DNA from: an uncultured bacterium | Lineage (GTDB): Bacteria; Bacillota_I; Bacilli_A; RFN20; CAG-826 | Length of the DNA stretch: 51,922 bases | Direction: 5' to 3' | Assembly (NCBI GenBank): GCA_949288485.1 | Contig: CASEKC010000008.1 | Span: 1-51,922 of the forward strand | Shown here: piece by piece, positions 27,500-37,755 of the stretch | Layout of the letters: every line of letters starts with the position of its first letter | Position numbering within the stretch: the first letter of the stretch is position 1 | Position numbers and translations under genes: made by a program | Notes under the pieces: generated by a model | Database searches by the model: none | Seen by the model: the letters and a program-made list of their open reading frames with translations, nothing else | What the model was told of the DNA's origin: nothing

Positions 27500-29648
27500 T
27501 TATTCGACCTTTAAATACCCATAAATATATTTAATATCATAATTTCCAGTAACAACTTCATCTTTGCTATTTGCGATTGCTTTTATAATGACTATAGCTT
27601 CTTTCATCCCTTTACTAGTAAGCGAATTACTTATATAGGCAGAAATTTTATCGCCACTAGCTAAACCTTTACTTTTAAATTTAACTTCTAAAGGTTCTCC
27701 ATCAAAAGTTTTAGAAATATTTTCAGTTTCAATAATTAACTCTCTTTTTGTAATCATTAAGTTACCAAAATCTTCTTTAACTTTATATTCATCTGTTACA
27801 TCGTTAAAATTTTCATCAATAATCATATAAAATGGTTTATTTTCAATCTCACCTGCATTATATAAAGTATTATTTAAAGAATATATTAGTTGATGATTAT
27901 CTTTTAATTTTCCATTTACGATTACATCATCATCTGTAGAACTTAAGACTTTGCCATCATATTCTTTTACGACATCATTAGTTCCAATAGTAATATCAAA
28001 TTCAACGTCAGAATTATAGGTTGGAGGAAGATTTGGAGGCATAACACAACCTGGAACCATTGGAGCAACAGTAAATTCAAAAGTGACCCAGCCTTTTCCA
28101 TCAATATAAACTTGGCATTGAGCATGCCCGCAAGTTGGATTATAGTAAATTTTATCTAGGCATTCTCCGTTCATACCATATCCACAAATAACTCTTGTTG
28201 GATATCCTAATGCTCTTAAAATAATAGCTCCAGCAGAAGCAAAAATGTCGCATTTTCCTATTTTAGTATCAGTCAAAAAACTAACTACATAATCATCTGC
28301 GTTATAGCATTCTAAATTTGAAATATTATACAAATATTCACTTTTAAATAAATTAATAATTCTTTGTACAGAATCAAGTAATGAATCACCATTTAAGTCT
28401 TTTTCAGCAATAAAATCATCAATGACAGATTTTGTTGAATTTGGAATATTCATATAATTTTCATAAACAAATTTACGATATTCTAATTCTTCATTTACAT
28501 AATTTTCATTAGAAAAAGAAACATCGTCAATCAAACTATGCTCAGTAAAATAATCAAAATTATATCCTTTAATTTCTACTGTATCACTAGATAAATCGCA
28601 AATCGTATAAGAATCTTGATTCTGCAAACTATCTAAAATAGGATAAGTCGCTGCATAATCAAAATCTCTATTTTTGTAGGAATCATCTTTATATGTAAGT
28701 ATTCCTGAAAATTCTCTTTTACTATTTCTTAATAAATCAGAAATAAATTCATGAGGATTAACACCATATTTAGGCTTATATTGATTTTCAGAAATTAAAA
28801 AGGCTTTCCCTGTATAAACTCCAAAAGCAAAATCTACAAATAAAGAACCACCCACTTTTGTTGGGGTATAAGTAAATGCAGGTTCGATTGCTGTTCCATA
28901 GTCTTTAAATTCAGTATCATCTATATCAACTTGGACAGTATTATTGCCAGATTGACCTTGATTAACTTCAACTTTCTCTGGAAATTCTTCATCACTGCTT
29001 GTACTTCCACCTTGAGATTCATCTACATTAGTAATGATGATAATATCCATATTGATAAGAAATATCATAATTTTTAGTAACTTCTTTTGAATCCTCGGTA
29101 AAAATTTTGACTGAAAAAGTATTTTCATGAAAACCTTTTGTATTAAACGTTTTAAATCCAGAAAATTCTAAGTAATCGTTATTTAAAAGATGCCCTTTAA
29201 TTGTAGAAACTCCTTTATCCCCATGGTCAGAACCATCATCTGGAAAAACAGCAGTTGCACTTTTTAATGTTATTTCAACAGGTAATACTTTTAAAATACC
29301 CACATCAAGATTGAGATTATAAGAGGAAGTAACATTTTGCCCGTTTCTATCTAAAATTTTAACATCAAAACAATCAGTATATTCTCCAGCATTAATAACT
29401 TCTTTTTTTGTTGAAATCTCTATATTATCTCCAGTTAATAAACCCCCACTTGTTATTTGATAAGGAAAATCCGCTTCAACTTTTTCAGCATTATATGTAG
29501 TAGTATAGTCTTCAATTTTAATAGAAATAGGAGTTTCAAAAAGTCTTAAAACACCAAAAGTATTTAAACCAAAAAGAGTAGCTACGACAATACTACAAAA
29601 AGCAATAACAGTAACTATTAAGACTAGTATTTTTGTTTTTGGTTTCAT
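27500..29648 (-). pseudogene. second MBG-transglutaminase surface protein, frameshifted
   Basis: Two frames join into one gene of about 715 residues. The first (29648-29028) gives an N-terminal membrane anchor (about 7-28) and two MBG-like repeats; it stops at TAA 29028. The second frame (to 27500) continues with a Ser/Glu linker, the helical region, the transglutaminase-like domain (Cys, His and Glu at residues 293, 335 and 351 of the fragment 29128-27500) and two MBG repeats. One extra base near 29036-29046 (in the minus-strand stretch GGATATTATCATC) explains the break. Everything else is intact and parallel to the downstream paralogue, so the lesion is recent, phase-variable or a sequencing error. 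Confidence 0.8.
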
Positions 29649-29669
29649 CTTTCTTTTCCTCCTAAAAAA

Positions 29670-31046
29670 TTAAAATTGAACAAATTTCTTCAAATATTCT
29701 CTAGATAAAGGCATTGAGTCTTTACCATAATATTCATCTAATTCATTTAAAAATTTATTAATTGCAGGTCCAAGTCTTAAAAAATCTTTTGATTCTAATT
29801 TTCTTAAAATCTTTTTAGAAACAAAATCATCAAAAGCTTCTTCTTTACTTCCTCCGCATTCAACATATAATGGAACATATTTTAAAATTTGATTTAACAT
29901 ACGATTACCAAAATTAATTGAGAAATTTTGATTTAATAACTCATCAATAATATTAATCCACTTCATTACAACTTTATAATCATCACTTACGGTAAATTCT
30001 TTTATTTTTTCATCACAAATATTTTTAAAATCAGTGTTAGAAATCTTTCTTTCTTTAACTTTTTCTCCCTTAAATGGTGTGGCTTTTTTATTTAAATTTA
30101 AAACCATTGAACGGTCATAAACTTTATCTGAAATAGCAAAGGTAGATTCATCATTATTTGCTGTTCCTAAAAAATAAACATTATCTTTAATTAATAATTT
30201 GCCTTCTTTTAACATTCTTGGGTCATTGATCCAAACATCATTTGTAATTTCAAGTTTTCTTCTATCTTCATCTGGATATTCTAAAAGAGAAAGAAATTCA
30301 GCAAAATAATATTCAATTCTAGCAATATTAACTTCATCTAAAATAATTATATAAATCTTGTCGTCCAAATTAGATTTATATAATTCTTCTAAAAGTAAAG
30401 TTTCGTTAAATTTTTTAGTAAATTCATTAAAATATCCGACTAAATCACTTCTTTCTTTCCACATTGGTTGAATAGCTACTGGTTCTAAAACATTGCCAAT
30501 AAATTTTTCAAAGGCTAATGCAATTGAAGTTTTACCAGTTCCACTCATACCTTGAAGAATCATGAGTTTAGAAACACCTAAATTTGATATAAATGCTCTG
30601 ATATCTTCAATGTCGTAATATAAATTTAACTTTTCAGCACAATAATATCTAAATTCATTACAAAAAGTGCTTAAAGAAGTAATTTTGTCAAAAACAATTT
30701 CTTCTCTTTTTTCATTATCTAAATCATAAAGTTTAGAAAAGCGGTATGCATTTTTATCTTCACTGTCTTTATGAGTTAAGTTTTTAACCTTCAAATAAGA
30801 TTCTCTATTAAAAATAAACTCTTCCTCAGCATCGCTTTTTAAAGTAAAAAGATAATAAACAACATAACAAGAAGGAATAATAAAAAGCATAACAATTACT
30901 ATATAAACTAAAGGATTAGTTAAAATAAAACCTCCTCCATCGCTTAAAGTAAATGCTAAAAGGAATGATAAAAAGAATAGTCCAAGAATTAAATCAACGA
31001 CCATCAATATAGCACAAATTTGATCGATTAATTTTCTATTAACCAT
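29670..31046 (-). CDS. membrane-anchored McrB-type AAA+ ATPase
   Basis: This 458-residue ATPase has two N-terminal membrane segments (about 8-33 and 43-67) followed by a cytosolic AAA+ domain of the McrB/dynein-related class. Walker A is GMSGTGKTS at 166-174, Walker B IIILDE at 233-238, with NIARIEYYFAEFLSLLE after it. Sensor 1 is GTANNDE (294-300) and a conserved Arg follows in DKVYDRSM. McrB proper is soluble, hydrolyses GTP and drives a nuclease through McrC; the membrane anchor here is unusual. It overlaps the DUF2357 gene by 8 bp and precedes the transglutaminase genes by 21 bp, indicating a shared operon. Confidence 0.85.
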   Translation of the reverse strand: MVNRKLIDQICAILMVVDLILGLFFLSFLLAFTLSDGGGFILTNPLVYIVIVMLFIIPSCYVVYYLFTLKSDAEEEFIFNRESYLKVKNLTHKDSEDKNAYRFSKLYDLDNEKREEIVFDKITSLSTFCNEFRYYCAEKLNLYYDIEDIRAFISNLGVSKLMILQGMSGTGKTSIALAFEKFIGNVLEPVAIQPMWKERSDLVGYFNEFTKKFNETLLLEELYKSNLDDKIYIIILDEVNIARIEYYFAEFLSLLEYPDEDRRKLEITNDVWINDPRMLKEGKLLIKDNVYFLGTANNDESTFAISDKVYDRSMVLNLNKKATPFKGEKVKERKISNTDFKNICDEKIKEFTVSDDYKVVMKWINIIDELLNQNFSINFGNRMLNQILKYVPLYVECGGSKEEAFDDFVSKKILRKLESKDFLRLGPAINKFLNELDEYYGKDSMPLSREYLKKFVQF

Positions 31047-32559
31047 TTATCTTCTCCTTCTTTTTTAATAATTCACGAATCTCTTTTTTCTTCTCTTTTT
31101 TAATTACTTTTTTAACTTCTTTCCATTTATCTTTGAAGTAATTAGTAAAAATATCAAAATCCTTTTCTAGTTCATTAAAATAAACTTCATCGTTCTTTTC
31201 TTTTTCAAATTCTGGATTAATACGAATATTAAGAGCTCTATTTATTGCTTTAAGTTTATTTATTTCTTCTTCATATTCTTTTTTTAAAGCTTCTTTTTCA
31301 TCTTTTAACTTTATAACTTCATTATTTAATAGTTTTGTATCTTCTTCATAACGATTATTTAAATCTTCATAGTTATAAGTTAATGTTTCAATTTTTCTAT
31401 TTAAATCTTTCTTTACTTCATTTAACTTATTCAAATCATCTTCTTTTGTTTTATTTAATAATTCATCTTTATTTTTTAATTCATCTTCAAGTTTAAGAAT
31501 GATATTTGTTATTTCTTCTTTATTTAAAGATTCACTAGCAAAAATTTCAGAAATCTTATTAATTAATGTTTCATGGTTTAATTTTCTAATATCTTCTTTT
31601 TCATTTATATATTCTTCTTCTAAAAGTGGGAATAAATCTTTTGATTCAGAATAAGAAAGGAAAGTTAAAATTGTTGGAATAAATTTAAAGAAATTAATAT
31701 ATGAATCGCTCAATTTATCTAATTTAATTTCACTTTTTTCAATTTCAAAACCATCTTTATTATAGTTTTTTAAATATTCATAAAGTTCATAACATTTAAC
31801 AAAATTAGGATCATTTTTTAAGACGTTATTTTTTTGAATTGGTTCACTAATTAAAGGAAGTTTTGCAACAATTGAAATTAAATCACTTTTGAAAAACTGT
31901 TCAATTGTTGAAGTAATTGCATTGAGTCTATTAATTAAATCTTTATTAACATCGTTTTCTTCGACCTTTAAATCTGTATGTCTAATATCATCAATTGAAA
32001 TATCATAACTAATTGAATCTTTAAAAATAGTAACGTTATTTTTTAAGGTTGTTTTAATTTCTAATATTGATTGAGCTTCTTTAATTTTATCAAAACGCAT
32101 AGAAACGAATGATTTTAAAAGTAAAAGTAAATAAACTAAAAATTTATTTTCGTATAATCCAAAATCATCATTTTTTTCAACTATCAAAAGCTTTCTAGGT
32201 TCAACATCTTGACTTACTTCATTGAATTTTCGAATATTATTTGAATGTTTAGCTAAATCAACGATAGAATCTTTAGAAACTCTTTTAATTTTTTCAATAT
32301 CAACAGTTTCGCCTGTATTTAAAATAAATCTTCTTCCTTCTAAAATCGCACTTGAAATAAAAGGTAGATAAAATTCGATTTTTTCAATCCAATCAGATTC
32401 AATTTTTATAGAGTTTTCAAAAGTATTAATCTCATTAAAAAGAGATGGGGAATTTTTAACTAAATCTCCAAGTTGTTCTAATTTTGGATTTTTTGTAACA
32501 ACATCTAAATATTGTTTTAATCCTTTATATTGATTATACTTTCTACCACTTCTATTCAT
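31039..32559 (-). CDS. DUF2357 McrC-side protein with coiled coil, no nuclease
   Basis: This 506-residue protein has the DUF2357 pattern: EPRKLLIVEKNDDFGLYENKFLVYLL (about 120-145, pivotal YENKF at 136-140) and SEPIQKNNVLKNDPNFVKCYELYEYL (about 238-263). DUF2357 proteins normally accompany McrB ATPases and end in a PD-(D/E)xK nuclease. Here the last 170 or so residues are a Lys/Glu-rich coiled coil with no visible nuclease motif. It sits between the two ATPase genes, 3 nt after the first and overlapping the second by 8 bp. It is probably the adaptor that couples ATPase rings to something other than DNA cleavage (inference). Confidence 0.7.
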   Translation of the reverse strand: MNRSGRKYNQYKGLKQYLDVVTKNPKLEQLGDLVKNSPSLFNEINTFENSIKIESDWIEKIEFYLPFISSAILEGRRFILNTGETVDIEKIKRVSKDSIVDLAKHSNNIRKFNEVSQDVEPRKLLIVEKNDDFGLYENKFLVYLLLLLKSFVSMRFDKIKEAQSILEIKTTLKNNVTIFKDSISYDISIDDIRHTDLKVEENDVNKDLINRLNAITSTIEQFFKSDLISIVAKLPLISEPIQKNNVLKNDPNFVKCYELYEYLKNYNKDGFEIEKSEIKLDKLSDSYINFFKFIPTILTFLSYSESKDLFPLLEEEYINEKEDIRKLNHETLINKISEIFASESLNKEEITNIILKLEDELKNKDELLNKTKEDDLNKLNEVKKDLNRKIETLTYNYEDLNNRYEEDTKLLNNEVIKLKDEKEALKKEYEEEINKLKAINRALNIRINPEFEKEKNDEVYFNELEKDFDIFTNYFKDKWKEVKKVIKKEKKKEIRELLKKKEKING

Positions 32560-32562
32560 AAA

Positions 32563-33855
32563 CTAACCAACAATATTATATTTAGAAACGTATTCTTTAC
32601 ATTCCTTCATTGAATCAACCCCAAAAACCAAATTAAGTTTATCAATAAATGGTTTTACAGCAGTTGAAAGTTTTAAAAAATCTTTTCCTTCAAGTTTTCT
32701 TAAAATCTTTTTAGCGACGAAATCATCAAAAGCTTCTTCTTTACTTCCACCACAAGCAACATAAACTGGGACATATCTTAAAATTTACCCACTCATACGA
32801 TTACCAAAACTTATTCCAAAAGATTCGACGATAAGTTCATTAATTTTATTAATCCAGTTTTGAAGTTCATCATAATCACTGGATTTTTTAAATGATTCTT
32901 CAGCTTCATTAGCAAGTTTTAAAAATTGAGTATTAGAAATTTGACATTGATTTACTATATTTCCTTCAAAACTTTCAGCTTTTTTCTCTAAATTTAAAAC
33001 CATTGCTCTATCATAAACTTTATCAGAAATAGCAAATGTAGATTCATCATTATTTGCTGTTCCTAAAAAATAAACATTCTCCCCGATTTGAAGTCTTCCT
33101 TTTTGTAATTTTTTAGGATCTCTATCCCAAACATCATTAGTAATTTCTAATGTTCTTTGTTCGATGTTTGGATATTCTAAAAGAGATAAAAATTCAGCAA
33201 AATAATATTCAACACGAGCAATATTAACTTCATCTAAAACGATAATATAGATTTTATCGTTAAAAGTTGCGTCATATAATTCTTCTAATAAAGGTGTTTC
33301 ATTAAACTTCTTAGTAAATTCATTAAAATAACCGATTAAATCGCTTCTTTCTTTCCACATTGGTTGAATTGCAATTGGATCAAGAACGTTATTAATATAT
33401 TTTTCAAAAGCTAAAGCGATAGAAGTTTTACCAGTACCACTCATACCTTGAAGAATCATAATTTTTGAAGTAGCTAAATTAGCAATAAAAGAGCGAATAT
33501 CGTCAATTGTGTAATAAAGTTTTAAGTTTGAAGCACAGAAATTTCTAAAATCTTCTGAAAAAGTTTTTAAAGAAACTACATTATCATATTCAATTTGAGC
33601 TCTTTTTTTACTATCTAAAATTAAAAGTTTGGAAAATCTTTCGCTATCATTATTAGCAGCTTCTTCTCCACTTCCGATTTCTTCACTCAAATCTAAAATT
33701 TCTTTATTCTTTTTATTTGATCCTTTAATAATAAATGTATTATTTTCTTTTAAATATTTATAAAGAATAAGACAAGAAATAACTGCTAATATCAAAAATA
33801 CGATAGTAGCAACAACTAATAGAACAATTTGTGATACTGTGCTAGTTAAAACCAT
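32563..33855 (-). pseudogene. second membrane-anchored McrB-type ATPase with internal stop
   Basis: The frame from ATG 33855 (AAAGGAG site upstream) encodes one membrane segment (about 8-32) and an AAA+ domain very similar to the downstream ATPase: Walker A GMSGTGKT at 137-144, IYIIVLDEVNIARVEYYFAEF, and GTANNDES. At 32787-32785 a TAA replaces the CAA (Gln) of the paralogue (NRMLNQILKYV against NRMSG-stop-ILRYV). The frame then continues intact for about 74 codons to TAG 32563. A single C-to-T change explains it. A truncated protein of 356 residues, with the whole ATPase core, would still be made. Confidence 0.8.
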
Positions 33856-33868
33856 AATAAATGCTCCT

Positions 33869-35851
33869 TTAATTTCTATCTTCTGCTTTTCCACACCAAG
33901 TACAATAACCATCTACAAAGTTATGATTTTGGAAATTTGATTTACCTTCAACTTTATATTTATTTCCACATCTATGGCATAAATATTCGGTATAAGACTT
34001 TTCTACACAAGTTCCTTCAAAAGTTGAACTTACTTCAACATCCATTGTTTTTATAATTTTTCCATTGTTATCTACAATAAAAGAAACATCATCATGAATA
34101 CATTCACTTAAAAAATACGTATAATCTCTTTTTAAATAATATGAAACATTATAATTTGCTTTAGTAATCTTACTATAATCATAAATATAAACTTCATTAC
34201 AGGCGATTCCTATAAAAGAGGTTCTTTGTAAACCAATAGGTTCATAATTGATAATTAAATCTCCATCAATAACAGAGTTTCTAAAAACATTTAATCCAAG
34301 AGCTAAATCTGGATTATTTAAAGTAACTTTCTTTAAAGTTTTAATTTCAGCAAATGCTTTAGAATTAATTGTATCTAAATTTTCACCAACATAAATTTCT
34401 TTTAAACTAGTTTTTTCAAAAGAAGATAATCCAATGTTGTTAACTTTAGATAAATCGACATATTCTAAAGATGAACAATTTAAAAAAGCTTCACTTTCAA
34501 TTTCTATTTCATTAGAAAAATAAACCTTTTTAATATATTCGTTATTTTTAAAAGCGCCTTCTCCTATTGAAACAACTTTATATCCATCAATTTCTTTAGG
34601 AATATATAAAGTATTAAATTTAATTGGTGATTCAACAATTTTTATACCTTCTTCTTCGTTTTCTTCATTAATAAATTCATAATTTAAATAATTTTCGATA
34701 TTTCTATAAATATTTAATTCATAAGAGGCATAAAAATTTGCTCCTAATGATGTTATAAAAATAATGGCGAAAGTAAGAAGGGAATATAAAACACCTTTAA
34801 TATGAAGCGTTTCACATTTAACACCATTTTTATTTAAATATTCATTATAAATTGCTTCGTTATTAATATATCTAAACTTTTTAAAATAAAGAGTGTTATA
34901 AGAAATCTTTAATTCTTTAATATTTTTATTTTTCTTAATATTGATCTTTTTAAAATGTTTATCAATTTTATAAGGAAAAGATAAAAGAGGTTCGTTATTT
35001 ATATCAATTGCTTTTATTAAAATTTCACCTTTAATAAACTCTCTTTTTTTAATTAATTTAATAATAAAATATTCACTATTATCTTTTTTATCCTTTTTAG
35101 TTTTAACATTAAATTTTAAATATTTATAAATATTAAATTCTTTACTTTCTTCTTCATCTTTTTTCTTATTTTCTTTAAAAACAAATCTTTTTTCTTTATT
35201 TAAAAAGAAAAGAATTAAAAAAAAGATAATAAATGTTAAAAGAAATAATATTGCTCCTAAAATATAAAAAATAGGAATATAAAACACACTCTCAATTAAT
35301 TTATCCCATGAATCATATATAGAAGAAGGAGAAAAAGAAAGTGTAATTAAATAGATTAAAAAATAAGCTAATGTAGCACTTATACTAAAAAATAAAGAAG
35401 AGAGGATATATTTATAAACACTCTTTTTAATATCTTCATTTTCTATAAAATAGATATCATTAACTTCTATAATATCTATTTTAAAAGATGAAGCATTTAA
35501 AGGAAGTTTAACTATATAATCTTCTTTATAGTTATTTAATACATCTTTAATATTTAATATTTTTAATACTTTTTCATTCTTATAACATACAACATTAAAA
35601 TTAATATATTTAACATTACCTTTTAATTTTAATGCTAAAAAACGATTATTACCTTCTTTAATAATCTTATAAGAATTAACATATTCTTTATATTTATTAT
35701 CAACATCAAATAAAGCATAATTCTTTTCATTTGATGAAATTAAAGTATCTTCATCAAAACTTTTAACATATTTAACTTTTAAAAAGAATAAACCCAATAA
35801 AAGGAATAAAGCACTAATAATTAATGAAATAAGTAAAAATAAAATGTTCAT
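33869..35851 (-). CDS. LRR (BspA-type) membrane protein with Cys-pair tail
   Basis: This 660-residue protein has predicted membrane segments at about 2-24, 146-172, 186-218 and 352-376. A soluble part lies between the second pair and the fourth. The C-terminal third (about 405-525) has LRR_5/BspA-like repeats such as IPKEIDGYKVVSIGEGAFKNN and SLEYVDLSKVNNIGLSSFEK. The tail has CHRC (625-628) and CTWC (650-653), like the cysteine-paired repeats common on Firmicutes surface proteins. BspA-type LRRs usually bind host or surface ligands. It is the first gene of the operon, and the next ATPase starts 13 nt after its stop. No ribosome site is obvious. Confidence 0.7.
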   Translation of the reverse strand: MNILFLLISLIISALFLLLGLFFLKVKYVKSFDEDTLISSNEKNYALFDVDNKYKEYVNSYKIIKEGNNRFLALKLKGNVKYINFNVVCYKNEKVLKILNIKDVLNNYKEDYIVKLPLNASSFKIDIIEVNDIYFIENEDIKKSVYKYILSSLFFSISATLAYFLIYLITLSFSPSSIYDSWDKLIESVFYIPIFYILGAILFLLTFIIFFLILFFLNKEKRFVFKENKKKDEEESKEFNIYKYLKFNVKTKKDKKDNSEYFIIKLIKKREFIKGEILIKAIDINNEPLLSFPYKIDKHFKKINIKKNKNIKELKISYNTLYFKKFRYINNEAIYNEYLNKNGVKCETLHIKGVLYSLLTFAIIFITSLGANFYASYELNIYRNIENYLNYEFINEENEEEGIKIVESPIKFNTLYIPKEIDGYKVVSIGEGAFKNNEYIKKVYFSNEIEIESEAFLNCSSLEYVDLSKVNNIGLSSFEKTSLKEIYVGENLDTINSKAFAEIKTLKKVTLNNPDLALGLNVFRNSVIDGDLIINYEPIGLQRTSFIGIACNEVYIYDYSKITKANYNVSYYLKRDYTYFLSECIHDDVSFIVDNNGKIIKTMDVEVSSTFEGTCVEKSYTEYLCHRCGNKYKVEGKSNFQNHNFVDGYCTWCGKAEDRN

Positions 35852-35998
35852 AATAAATAATAAAAAATTTGTTAATTAATAAATTAACTTTACTTATCTT
35901 AAATCAAAAAATTATATTTATAAATATTACTAAACTAAATTTAATAATATTTCCATTTTGTTGAGAAATATGACAATATTTTATTAACTAGATAATTA
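35852..35998 (-). promoter_or_regulatory. upstream region of the McrB/transglutaminase operon
   Basis: The 147-bp gap contains TATAAT (minus strand, 35916-35911) with only a weak TTTAGT-like -35. A GTTAAT/ATTAAC inverted repeat (35871-35876 and 35883-35888) lies between it and the start codon. It could be an operator, but I see no regulator gene nearby. Confidence 0.4.
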
Positions 35999-37506
35999 CT
36001 AAATATTTACTTTTGAATCTACTAATTTTTCTTTATTTTCACTAGTTAACTTATTATTTTCATTATCTAATCCATGTTTTTTATTATATTCAATTAAATT
36101 TTTATCACATTTTTCTTTTACTCTTTTTCTTAAGATGAAAAACGTAATAAATTCAAGAAGGAAAGCAATAATCCAAGAAACTGGATAACATAAATATAAA
36201 ATACCTAACGAATGATTCCACATTCCTTCAATAGGAGAATAAACAAAATAATTCCAAATAATTCTTAATATACAACAAGATACAAAAGAATAAATAGTTG
36301 GAATAAAACTATATCCTAAGCCTCTTAAAATATCGCATTGAGTATCCATTAATCCACATAAAAAGTAGGTAAGTAAAATTACAGTCATTCTTTCAATGGC
36401 ATATTTAACCACTTCGCTATCATAATTCGCACTCATATAAATTTGTAAAAGTTGATGAGAAAAAGTTAGTGAAGCACATCCTAAAACAACTCCTACTATT
36501 ACAACAGTAACAAGAGAAATTATTTCAATCTTTTTAATATTTTTATAAAATCCTCTACCTACATTAGCACTTATAAAAGCTGGAGTTGCGGTAGAAATAG
36601 AATACATTGCAGTATAAGTATAATTTTCAATATTTGCTGCATCGGTATTAGCTGTAACTACAGCTGGAGGCCAACTATTTACGGTAGTTTGTAAAATAAC
36701 ATTAGAAATAGAAAAGTAATTCCATGAATTCCACTTGGTATTCCAATTTGAAGTATTCTTTTAAGTTCATGTTTATGAAATTTTAATTCTTTAAATCTAA
36801 AACGAATAAATCCTTTATTAATATAAAGAAATAAAATAACTAAAAATGCACTAACAAATTGAGAAATAACTGTCGCGATTGCTACTCCCATAACTGAAAG
36901 ATTAAAACCAAAAACAAATAAATAATTTAAAGCAATATTTAAAACTCCACTAATTGCTAAAAATAATAAAGGTTTTTTACTATCTCCTACTCCTCTAAAA
37001 GCAGCTGCTCCAAAATTATATATAAGCATAAAAGGAACGCCTAAAAAATATATTGATAAATAGGTTGTAGAAAGATCAATATAAGTTTCACTAACATCCA
37101 TCCATTTTAAAAATGTTCCCGCTAAAAAGAAACAAGTTATTCCAACAATGATTCCACATATTGTAGCAAGTAATAAACCACTATGAAGAGCTCTATTTGC
37201 TCCATTTTTATCACCCTTCCCATAATATCTTGAAATAACAACGTTAGCTCCTGCACTTAAGCCAATAAATCCATTAGTAATTAAAGTAATAAGAGAACCA
37301 TTAGCTCCTACTGCTGCTCCAGCGATAGTACCTTCTTTTTGCTGAACAACTATTAAATCAAATGAGTTATATAAAAGCTCTAAAATTCCAACAATGATAA
37401 TAGGAAGAGCATATATTAAAAACTTTTTAATTAAAATTTTAGTATCACCATCTGTTAAATTTATCTCACTATTGTTTTTGAAAAAATTCTTAATTTTTTC
37501 GACCAT
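35999..37506 (-). pseudogene. MATE-family multidrug efflux transporter, frameshifted
   Basis: Two frames (37506-36679 and the frame ending at 35999) join into one MATE exporter of about 502 residues with about 12 membrane segments. MATE proteins export drugs or metabolites using a Na+ or H+ gradient. Seen are LPIIIVGILELLYNSFD near residue 34, ANVVISRYYGKGDKN, GAAAFRGVGDSKKPL and, after the break, ANIENYTYTAMYSISTATPAF. The break lies at minus-strand TTTT (36715-36712), where one more T restores the frame. The 5' half has an AAGAGGG ribosome site. Confidence 0.85.
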
Positions 37507-37697
37507 AAAATTACCCTCTTTTAAAAATCGAGTATAATTTTATTCTCATGAAATTTGAAAATAAAGAGCAAATAAATAAAACAATTAATCTTTTTTAAAT
37601 CTTTTATTTAATGCTTTTAATATTCGTTTTAATATCATCAAATTTATACTTCTTTTAACTATTAAAAATAATATTTAATTAAAGATAAAAAAGAACA

Positions 37698-37717
37698 TAG
37701 ATAATAGAATTTATCTA
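37698..37717 (-). terminator. aminopeptidase P terminator
   Basis: TAGATAA and TTATCTA (37698-37704 and 37711-37717) form a stem over a 6-nt loop, followed on the minus strand by TGTTCTTTTTT. The rest of the 249-bp gap 37507-37755 holds only a TATACT -10-like box near 37530, likely for the MATE gene. Confidence 0.55.
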
Positions 37718-37755
37718 AATATTAATAGAATCAACTATAAAAAAGATATATTTAT

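Noticed and set aside
27500-29128. The second transglutaminase fragment as an independent gene
   Set aside because: Its apparent first 30 residues are an out-of-frame reading of the upstream MBG repeat and it would lack the membrane anchor.
32785-32787. UAA recoded as glutamine
   Set aside because: TAA is the usual stop in this window and only this one gene contains it in frame, so a mutation or error is simpler.
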